Part shown: one piece after another, positions 30,201 to 37,884 of the stretch | Position numbering within the stretch: the stretch's first letter is position 1 | How the letters are laid out: every line of letters begins with the position of its first letter | Origin: Nemertoderma westbladi | Lineage: Eukaryota; Xenacoelomorpha; Nemertodermatida; Nemertodermatidae | DNA: 64,000 nucleotides | NCBI GenBank assembly: GCA_032718475.1 | Contig: JAUCBJ010007224.1 | Coordinates: forward strand, 1 to 64,000 | Direction: 5' to 3' | The notes under the pieces: generated by a model | The model's database searches: none | Seen by the model: only the letters and a program-made list of their open reading frames with translations | What the model was told of the DNA's origin: nothing | Program-made: the position numbers and the translations under genes

Positions 30201-30981
30201 TATTCAAGCGCAGATGCGTTGGTTACCATTTAAAGCGGGATATGGGTTTTGGGCGGTAGACCCATCGCATGTTGCGTACGAGCCATATCTACAATCGCTA
30301 CCACAATATCAGGAGCTCATCCTAACTGCTCAAGACCTTCCACAGAACACTGGAGTTATCGTAGTCCGAGAATACTTCAGACAACTGAACATGGACAATA
30401 AGTACACATGGAACTTCGTTGCTATTTGCGATCGCATCACGAAGGGTGTATTTACGGAGACTAGAAAAGTGGTACGCGCGCGAGGTGATTGGAGGATGGC
30501 GGCTATACAATACCGCAACGAATTCTTGTTGACTCATGTGCCAGTGGGTTCATTGACCGCCGAGAGGATACAGGAACAAAGGATCGCAGCGACCACAGCG
30601 ACGACCGCTGGAGCTCAAGGCTCGCGGAAAGAACCAGGAGGAGGGGTCCAAGACAAGCGTCAAGTCAAGGACGATCACTATCATTCAATTATAGAAGCTC
30701 AACGATTGCAGCGCAAGGCGCAGGGAGCGTCGGAGAAGGCGCGAGCGCAACTGCATAAGGAAGAGTTGGCGGAAGCGACCACGGGAGCGCGACAATTGGG
30801 ACGAGGCCGAGGGAGAAGTTCGAGCCGAGAATCTGTCGGGGCTCAGGGAACATCGTCGCCGGTTCCGGGGAGTGACGCCTCACGGACGCCGTCAACGGAG
30901 TCGACTAGAGGACGACTGGTGTATCTGGGAAGAGGGCGAAAAAGGGGAGCGAGCCCAAAGAACCCAGGAGCGGGTCGATAA
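27274..30981 (+). CDS. ORF3, 1,235-aa zinc-knuckle protein of unknown family
   Basis: A long intact frame after pol, in the position where an env would lie, but it shows no signal peptide or membrane segment. Residues 149-179 have C149-C152...C176-H179, a possible zinc site. Residues 890-947 hold three CCHC knuckles: CKLCGSTRHNLKSC (C890), CRWCNETDHSFHTC (C914) and CGYCGVKGHRSARC (C934), each C-X2-C-X4-H-X4-C. The C-terminus (about 1,110-1,235) is Arg/Gly/Ser-rich with GRGRGRSSSRES and RGRKRGAS, as in nucleic-acid-binding tails. The large middle part is globular-looking and unrecognised. I infer a nucleic-acid-binding, nucleocapsid- or chaperone-like protein; an extra Gag-like protein or a captured host gene are alternatives. 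Codon use resembles pol, so it has been in the element for some time. Confidence 0.85.
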   Translation: MERDIRAQPRRGFTAREEAELPFARPGCKDSNVYYHGRSVMELNGKYKPSYDKELRRERMRALGDRMEVLRREYRTRYPYDFALDVCDISADPDEEIARLYHMNMYLRHEEPLPAVRDQFDGMHLYRRTRGEDQETPKVFRVYKLFYKCGECMNKQDVAIPDRLDEQHPEPILTRCPAHQFLRYNEGGYPMSNPMISIDFSGKRPPRPITPTVTTLDPYTEIKPCSTPSLIETAAAISLYRAYKDLEARREAARDSGTKPAGLELSSPWTAFTSPHRVRSLTPEHQDDIDALRQEERAAKAKELFENRIAEYNKTADRHQEETRRVTGFVPQVVSQPGPVYYSDGTEPAILVDHPESREAIRFLPMVRMADHWNVDCLREVLCAKFLRDVPMQITDYDTLDKIGAPGKESKLFGWLDKYIKVWVAVATFPDDEEVDQTWLRRKGSYTRYDDHKAIERMWTPSDEIQRQWRKTEESLQDWRVMFYDNEGGSHQECLTSKCIQIRAADGVTHVFMRVRADRERPEPIITTQYRKGKDPREQILEVCRRGGMHGAERIDARMLPKKVREAILNQDYVKVGSGVQSDLESDFNAMTDLEDRLPRPFVDTKLLLLWAQDIGIYREYPNSAKTGMGFIAHLLYNWDFKLKTQKKYEEAYGEYNTPPGAEFKSHFKRQALVYWNICAPPRASLQYYLVLESNTVTCLLADIVARVLKRHPLVFGGDQYVRSKGGIQSDVMKRFLTPFFNQSLENTSMVRRGLAIFEGVYRQNIGDLGDRPSMEYPTPEALEKWFGNQTRGFGTPFHSEADRPVKEGWPETLVEVFGVDLPVEKTYPKRTREEILEIEDKGEDVYFVPDRQPLTGEDDIVLDIGKEGSAKPIGDLIYERAWFPQARRCKLCGSTRHNLKSCDAVIEAAHKVCRWCNETDHSFHTCTVFISQCGYCGVKGHRSARCQLRDDSFQNHSANLLREMLDKWESVADYHIQAQMRWLPFKAGYGFWAVDPSHVAYEPYLQSLPQYQELILTAQDLPQNTGVIVVREYFRQLNMDNKYTWNFVAICDRITKGVFTETRKVVRARGDWRMAAIQYRNEFLLTHVPVGSLTAERIQEQRIAATTATTAGAQGSRKEPGGGVQDKRQVKDDHYHSIIEAQRLQRKAQGASEKARAQLHKEELAEATTGARQLGRGRGRSSSRESVGAQGTSSPVPGSDASRTPSTESTRGRLVYLGRGRKRGASPKNPGAGR
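28046..28063. repeat. Palindrome family copy 5 (perfect 18 bp)
   Basis: CCAAACCCGCGGGTTTGG equals its own reverse complement. In ORF3 it is read KPAGL. Confidence 0.85.
29641..29656. repeat. Palindrome family copy 6 (perfect 16 bp)
   Basis: CAAACCCGCGGGTTTG, self-complementary. In ORF3 it is read QTRGFG, so the frame differs from copy 5 in the same gene. Confidence 0.85.
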
Positions 30982-31468
30982 TACATTATGGCACAGGGCG
31001 ACAGACTCTAGATATATACATCATCGTCGCTCTGATGTATATTGTAGCATTTGAAAATCTTCGACTAGACTCATATACACTAGTTGAGTTATTTGAATTT
31101 ATATTATGAAAGAGGCGAAGGAAGTGATTGGGGAGACAAACCTGCGGGTTTGGCTTACTCCTTTCACTTGCCCTAGCAAAATTTTTTATATATTTGATTT
31201 TGTATGTAGTAATCATTATGTAGAATGAACGAGAAACAATATTTTGTAAATTTAATTTGTATGTAATAATCGTTAAATAATGAGAGAGATAATATTTGTA
31301 AATTTAATTTGTATGTAATTCATTATGCAATATCTATGGCAATATTTGTAAATAGTAGAATTATTATGTTATTTAGATTGGTTGGAAGAAATTTATTTTG
31401 TTTTGTATACATCACCTTATACTCTTCTACAATTGGAGGGAAACATAATATGATTTCCCTTGGAGCGG
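30982..31468 (+). other. 3' internal region with possible polypurine tract
   Basis: AT-rich sequence with a duplicated AATATTTGTAAATTTAATTT-type stretch around 31,240-31,320. Just before the right LTR, AGGGAAA (31,437-31,443) and TTTCCCT (31,454-31,460) form a 7-bp stem, and TTGGAGCGG abuts the LTR. The classic long polypurine tract is not obvious; GGAGGGAAA at 31,435-31,443 or GGAGCGG are candidates. Confidence 0.45.
31137..31152. repeat. Palindrome family copy 7
   Basis: CAAACCTGCGGGTTTG, in non-coding DNA after ORF3. Confidence 0.8.
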
Positions 31469-33677
31469 TGTTACGGTATATGGCGCTGTATCCACATTAT
31501 TAGTCGTTATACTGTATCCACAGTATTAGTCCGTTATGCAGTATGCAATATTAGTCCGTTATACTGTACGTAATATTAGTCCGTTGTGCAATATAATTAT
31601 TTAGATAAGGCGCAGTGTGGTGACATTTAGGTAAGGAAGTTAAAACGCCCATATATTTTGCATCCATTCATTTTGTATAGTATGTAGCCCTACCTACGTA
31701 ATTTTGTATTAGGATATATGTAGATAGTTCCAGGGTAGCGAGTTTACTCGGACCCTGGATTTTGTGCTTGCTGATATTAGTTTGATAGGGCTAGCATATA
31801 GGGACGCTGTCCTGGCCATTCAGCAGCCAGAGACGTGATCCATTACCATATATGGTAATAATTTGAGGGCATAGGGCTACAATCCGGCCTCCTTATTGGA
31901 TTAACTGCTTCCAGGTTGGTCTAATGCTAGCATGGACTGGAGAGCCAATAGGAGAGCGATTGAGTCACCCTATTGCATCATCCCACCCGGATCACCTATA
32001 AATTGGCGGTGTGCCGGTAGAGCCTTACAACTCAACCAACATCGATCTGTTCAACCTGTTACGTTACAATTTACTTGCTGAGCTGTCTCTAATTTGTATT
32101 AGGATATCGTACTTTCTGCAATTTGCTAATTTGATTAATTTCGTGAGATGATTTGCTAGTGCGATTACTTTGCTTGTGTTTCTCAATAATTCCTTCGATT
32201 ACTGCAAATTACAATCGAACTATGATTTCTACCTTTGATTGATGGTTCTATGTGATTCTTTTCTGCGCAATAATCCCAAGGGATTCCTGAGACTGTCAGA
32301 CTTTGTGATTTGCATGCGCCGCTACGGTAGCTATTAGCGTAATGGAGGGCTAAGGCGCCAGCGGGCGGTGGGCACATCGGGGGGTTGGGCGACTAAGGGA
32401 GAGCGGAGGATTCAAAGCGAGCAACGCTGGCGTGGGGTCACCGTTGCGGTCGGGAAGTTAACGTTGTGGTACGCAGACCAATCGCCGGTACAGTAGTTAG
32501 GGGGCTGATGATCCAGGTTTCGTCTCTATTTAGTATTAGGGGGGCGGGAATCAGGTTAGTTAGGAGTCCTATATGTACCCGGGAGAGGCCTGCACGTATC
32601 AAAACGTTTCGAGCGTTGAGCGTATAGTACGAATAGTGAGTCGCATAATTGTGGGCTATACAGTAGTTAACTGCATAATTGCGAACTGTGATTGCTGACG
32701 CTGATTGGTGTGTTACTGAAGTGTGCCTATGATTGTGAATGTTTAGGTAGGCGCTCTTTTCTCTTTGATTGATTTCTATTTCTTAGTTACAATAATTAGT
32801 TACTGATTAGGTCAAAGTAATATGGCAATTTAGGCTATTACTAGCGAAACCTGTTGCGTGATAAATTAGAATTACGTATTCTGGAACTCTTAGTAATTAG
32901 TACGCTGTTAAATATTTGTGACTGTAATTGATTAGCAAAATTAAGAATTAGTACGCAGCATAGCGGAGAGTAGCTAAAGTAATAATTAAAGTACTGTAAA
33001 CTATTCACGCTAAGCGGTTATTTGTATTAGCGGGCAATCAGCTAGAACGCACTATTCGGCACGCACGAAACGCTAGTGATTTGCTGGCCTAAAGCCAGCT
33101 GCAGGCAATTTTAGACCCGGAGTGGTACTATCCACGAGAGACAATTACTGTACCATTTTTGATATTTAAATATTCTCGCATTCACACATTACGTTAGAGA
33201 AACCCCAGTATTCGCGATTAGAAAGACGTAGGTAATAGCGTGCTTTAATAAGTGATAGAATTAGGCGTAAGAATACTCTGAGTGCAAGGCCTCTCGCACT
33301 CGTCTTAAGTAAGCTTAGGGAGCCGACTCGGGTTTATTGTTTTGGTTATTCCTGCGTGGCTCATAGATTCGAACAGTTAGCTCTCTATTGAGCAATCGGT
33401 AGAGAAAGGAACAAGCGATTTTGCAGGAGTTGTGTAAATTTAGTAAATATATTAGCGGACGGCAGATTAGCGCCATCTAACGGTAAGTAGCGGTTTTGTA
33501 TTTAGCAACCCTTACAATTTAGTAATATCACGCTCCTGAGCCCCTTTACTTAACAGTAGAGCAGTCTTTGTGTCTTATTGGTTAGACGAGAACTTATTAG
33601 GTTGGCAGAAGGATATTAACGGGTATTGGTCTGTTCAACAGTTCTGCTGTTAGTATAGAGGTCGCGGTTGTTTATCA
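31469..33677 (+). repeat. Right LTR, 2,209 bp
   Basis: Same length and ends as the left LTR at an offset of 17,831 bp throughout; the only change I saw is G at 31,954 against T at 14,123. It supplies the polyadenylation function of the element; an obvious AATAAA near a U3-R junction was not located. Confidence 0.95.
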
Positions 33678-33682
33678 ACAGT
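33678..33682. repeat. Right target-site duplication (ACAGT)
   Basis: Matches 13,633-13,637 exactly. Confidence 0.9.
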
Positions 33683-34496
33683 ATTCACAATAAATGCAAT
33701 ATAAATGCTACTTATATGTCATTAATAACAGTATTATATTACCTATTAAATTATATTTTTGTTATTTTCGGGTTTTAGGACTATAATAAGGAAAAAACAA
33801 CATGCATGTACACATTTATATTATTATATTATCAAATTAATATATTTATATGACATTTATTAGAGGCGATTTATAATTTCATCATATTGCTGTGACACAC
33901 CTACAATAAATTATTCTGACACATAGATTGCCTATTAATATAAATAAATATTGACAATTGTAATCAGGAGATATATAATTAAAGTATTAAAATTTCCATA
34001 GATTTTCTAGTATATTATATTTATTATTGTTTTTTAGGGACAATGAGATCAGGTCGGGTTGGTTCTATTAAGGTGGTTCAACATGAAAAATAAATATAAA
34101 AATCAATTTTTTTATTATTATCGATTCTAAACCACAATTTAATGGAGATTCCGAATATATAAGTTATATTCAATGAATGTCACTCTGTCAAAAGTTATGA
34201 CGTCTTTTGTGAAAGTTGTCCGAACACACCCGCCCCTAATAAAAGTCACCGCCAAGTCTATTTTTTGCTTCATAATAATTTCGTTGCGAAAGAGACAAAT
34301 CTATGTTATTTTCTACACTTTACAAAGTAGAGGGAAATTCAAAGTTGAATTTACAGTCTTTCTTATACATCTGGTAGGCCTATTGCAGCACACTGCGGAT
34401 TTAGGTTGCTTGAGTTACTTTGAACTCGGCTGGTATGCTGCTATACAGTAGGTGTATTAATTTATAATTGTATATGGTGCGCCTAATACCAAGAGA
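33683..34496. other. AT-rich DNA upstream of the Mutator-like gene
   Basis: No convincing gene; a 92-codon plus frame at 34,173-34,451 has no motif. The 5' terminal region of the following transposon may lie here, but its border was not found. Confidence 0.4.
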
Positions 34497-34578
34497 ATGC
34501 CTCGCAGTACAAGCACGTACAAACATCATAAATTTCTCAGTAATCAACATGTGAAGAAGCTGGATGACAAACCCGTTG

Positions 34579-34955
34579 GTAAGTAGGCCTAAGTAAAAGT
34601 AGGTAGATGTCCGGTTTGATAATCATTGAAGGTACAATAGGGCTGCTCTTGATCAAGTTGGTTTGTGAATAACATTGTAATTTGTCTGTATTAGTGGATT
34701 TATGACTTTTTCTTCTAAGATAACAGCCTTATTATTATTATTATTGTCATATCCACCAGTAGTTGGATATGACAATAATAATTTGTCCCAAAATACCACA
34801 AAAACCCCAAAAACACCAAAAAAATAGATGGCCTCAACCTCAATATAAGCTATCATACGGGTTATGCTTAGGTAACAGTTTTAGCATATGTTATATTATT
34901 TACATATTTACAAGCAAGTACTACTTATTGTAATGAGTATTGCCACTTTTTATAG
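34579..34955 (+). other. Intron of Mutator-like gene
   Basis: GTAAGT at its start and TATAG at its end, 377 bases, phase 1. It includes an (ATT)n tract and a hairpin (34,737-34,782). Confidence 0.7.
34737..34782. repeat. 19-bp perfect inverted repeat in intron
   Basis: ATTATTATTGTCATATCCA (34,737-34,755) pairs with TGGATATGACAATAATAAT (34,764-34,782) across an 8-base loop. It could be the remnant of a tiny inverted-repeat element. Confidence 0.85.
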
Positions 34956-36310
34956 ATGTTCAAAGTGATGAAAGTGCACCCATCATAGCTGTACCAACAA
35001 GTAGTGCTATCAGATCAAAACTGAGGTATGTGGATCCACCCAATCCCAAAGATAAGAATACTCCACCATCAACCTTCCATATCATTGATCTGTCCATACT
35101 CAATAAAGCACTAGGTAAATCTGCAATTTGCAAAACTTGCAAACGGAAGGATAGTATTTCTGTCCACACTGTTCCTTCACCTACCAGTAGTGGATTCTGT
35201 GAGACCTTTGAACTTAGATGTAGAAATTGCTATCCTCATAGAATTGCCCCTGAGTCATTTAGTTCATCTAACTATAGCCATTCACATTCAAGGTTGTTTG
35301 AGCTTAACTTGCGTATGATGTATGGATTTAGATGTGTTGGACTTGGGCTGGAGCCTGCCAAAATATTTGCAGCAGTTTCGGGCATACCTCTTCCACCTTC
35401 AAATATAATATCGTATAATATGGCTATTGAAAGTGCAGTGAAGATTGAATCATTGAAGTCAATGAAAAGGGCTGCAGGTGAAGTAAAGGATGCTAATGAT
35501 GGTAGTAGTGATACAGGTGCATCTTTTGACGGGTCGTGGCAAAGGCGAGGATACAGTTCTCTCAATGGGTTTGTTTCTTGTATAAGTATGGACACAGGGA
35601 AGGTCTTGGATGTTGAAATATTGTCGAAGTTCTGTCGAACCTGTTCTAGGGAAGATAACCCTCTACCACACAAATGTACCAGCAGTTATTAGAGAGTTGA
35701 TATGAGGGTCCGTGGTTATTAGAGAGTTGATATGGGTGGGGTTCCGCGGCTATTAGAGAGTTGATATGGGTGGGGGTCCGTGGTTATTAGAGAGTTGATA
35801 TGGGGGTCCGCGGTTATTAGAGAGTTGATATGGGGGTTCGCGGTTATTAGAGAGTTGATATGGGGGTCCGTGGTTATTAGAGAGTTTATATGGGTGGGGG
35901 TCCGCGGTTATTAGAGAGTTGATATGGCGGTCCGCGGTTATTAGAGAGTTTATATGGGTGGGGGTCCGCGGTTATTAGAGAGTTGATATGGGGGTCCGTG
36001 GTTATTAGAGAGTTTATATGGGTGGGGGTCCGCGGTTATTAGAGAGTTGATATGGGGGTCCGCGGTTATTAGAGAGTTGATATGGGGCAGTCCGCGGTTA
36101 TTATAGAGTTGATATGGGTGGGGGTCCGCTGTTATTAGAGAGTTGATATGGGTGGGGGTCCCCTGTTATTAGAGAGTTGATATGGGGGTCCGCGGTTATT
36201 AGAGAGTTGATATGGGTGGGGGTCCGTGGTTATTAGAGAGTTGATATGGGTGGGGGTCCGCGGTTATTAGAGAGTTGATATGGGTGGGGGTCCGCTGTTA
36301 TTAGAGAGTT

Positions 36311-36566
36311 GATATGGGGGTCCGTGGTTATTAGAGAGTTGATATGGGTGGGGGTCCGCTGTTATTAGAGAGTTGATATGGGGGTCCGTGGTTATTAGAG
36401 AGTTGATATGGGTGGGGGTCCGCTGTTATTAGAGAGTTGATATGGGGTTCCGTGGTTATTAGAGAGTTGATATGGGTGGGGGTCCGCTGTTATTAGAGAG
36501 TTGATATGGGGGTCCGTGGTTATTAGAGAGTTGATATGGGTGGGGGTCCGCTGTTATTAGAGAGTT
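36311..36566. repeat. 64-bp dimer higher-order repeat
   Basis: Alternation of one 30-bp CCGTGG unit and one 34-bp CCGCTG unit, seen at 36,311, 36,375, 36,439 and 36,503. Confidence 0.8.
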
Positions 36567-37260
36567 GATATGGGGGTCCGCGGTTATTAGAGAGTTGATA
36601 TGGGGGTCCGTGGTTATTAGAGAGTTGATATGGGTGGGGGTCCGCTGTTATTAGAGAGTTGATATGGGGGTCCGTGGTTATTAGAGAGTTGATATGGGTG
36701 GGGGTCCGCGGTTATTAGAGAGTTGATATGGGTGGGGGTCCGCGGTTATTAGAGAGTTGATATGGGGGTCCGCGGTTATTAGAGAGTTGATATGGGGGTC
36801 CGCTGTTATTAGAGAGTTGATATGGGGGTCCGTGGTTATTAGAGAGTTGATATGGGGGTCCTCGGTTATTAGAGAGTTGATATGGGGGTCCGTGGTTATT
36901 AGAGAGTTTATATGGGTGGGGGTCCGCGGTTATTAGAGAGTTGATATGGGGGTCCGTGGTTATTAGAGAGTTGATATGGGTGGGGGTCCGCGGTTATTAG
37001 AGAGTTGATATGGGGGTCCGTGGTTATTAGAGAGTTGATATGGGTGGGGGTCCGCTGTTATTAGAGAGTTGATATGGGGGTCCGCGGTTATTAGAGAGTT
37101 GATATGGGGGTCCGTGGTTATTAGAGAGTTGATATGGGTGGGGGTCCGCTGTTATTAGAGAGTTGATATGGGGGTCCGTGGTTATTAGAGAGTTGATATG
37201 GGTGGGGGTCCGCGGTTATTAGAGAGTTGATATGGGTGGGGGTCCGCGGTTATTAGAGAG

Positions 37261-37884
37261 TTGATATGGGGGTCCGCGGTTATTAGAGAGTTGATATGGG
37301 GGTCCGCTGTTATTAGAGAGTTGATATGGGGGTCCGTGGTTATTAGAGAGTTGATATGGGGGTCCGCGGTTATTAGAGAGTTGATATGGGGGTCCGTGGT
37401 TATTAGAGAGTTGATATGGGGGTCCGTGGTTATTAGAGAGTTGATATGGGTGGGGGTCCGCTGTTATTAGAGAGTTGATATGGGGGTCCGTGGTTATTAG
37501 AGAGTTGATATGGGTGGGGGTCCGCGGTTATTAGAGAGTTGATATGGGTGGGGGTCCGCGGTTATTAGAGAGTTGATATGGGGGTCCGCGGTTATTAGAG
37601 AGTTGATATGGGGGTCCGCTGTTATTAGAGAGTTGATATGGGGGTCCGTGGTTATTAGAGAGTTGATATGGGGGTCCTCGGTTATTAGAGAGTTGATATG
37701 GGGGTCCGTGGTTATTAGAGAGTTGATATGGGGGTCCGTGGTTATTAGAGAGTTGATATGGGTGGGGGTCCGCTGTTATTAGAGAGTTGATATGGGGGTC
37801 CGTGGTTATTAGAGAGTTGATATGGGTGGGGGTCCGCGGTTATTAGAGAGTTGATATGGGTGGGGGTCCGCGGTTATTAGAGAG
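37261..37884. repeat. 312-bp higher-order repeat
   Basis: The unit order from 37,261 recurs from 37,573 with the same succession of variants and only a couple of base changes (for example CCGCGG against CCTCGG), indicating duplication of a block of about ten units. Confidence 0.8.

Larger units (their letters stand above)
13638..33677 (+). mobile_element. Complete 20-kb BEL/Pao LTR retrotransposon
   Basis: A full-length element of 20,040 bp: left LTR 13,638-15,846, internal region of 15,622 bp, right LTR 31,469-33,677, flanked by ACAGT duplications. LTRs are the same length and I saw one difference between them (T at 14,123, G at 31,954). The internal region has a 1.2-kb structured leader, ORF1 (17,033-17,860), a 1.1-kb gap, gag-pol (19,003-26,517), a 0.75-kb gap, ORF3 (27,274-30,981) and a 0.49-kb 3' region. 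Domain order protease, RT, RNase H, integrase with a DUF5641-like tail is that of BEL/Pao. Typical BEL/Pao elements are several kb with LTRs of a few hundred bp, so this one is two to four times the usual size. All frames are open and catalytic residues intact, so it may be active or recently so. Confidence 0.95.
34497..35688 (+). pseudogene. Mutator-like transposase gene, two exons, truncated by the array
   Basis: Exon 1 (34,497-34,578) starts MPRSTSTYKHHKFLSNQHV and ends in phase 1 at GTTG|GTAAGT; a 377-base intron ends TTTTATAG at 34,955; exon 2 (from 34,956) restores the frame as DVQSDESAP. Exon 2 contains paired cysteines (CKTCKRKD and LRCRNC), a helical region, and FDGSWQRRGYSSLNGFVS (Asp codon 35,528-35,530), the first catalytic Asp and flank of the Mutator-like transposase domain seen in many invertebrates, then DVEILSKFCRTC. 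The protein stops at a TAG-containing array unit directly after PHKCTSS, so the second Asp and Glu are lost. It is a 5' fragment of a spliced transposase gene, not a working one. Confidence 0.75.

Noticed and set aside
27274-30981. ORF3 as an envelope protein
   Set aside because: No signal peptide, transmembrane segment or cysteine-rich ectodomain; zinc knuckles and an RG tail suggest nucleic-acid binding.
34173-34451. 92-codon plus frame before the Mutator-like gene
   Set aside because: Hydrophobic and low-complexity without homology; the transposase starts at 34,497 with a clear splice structure.
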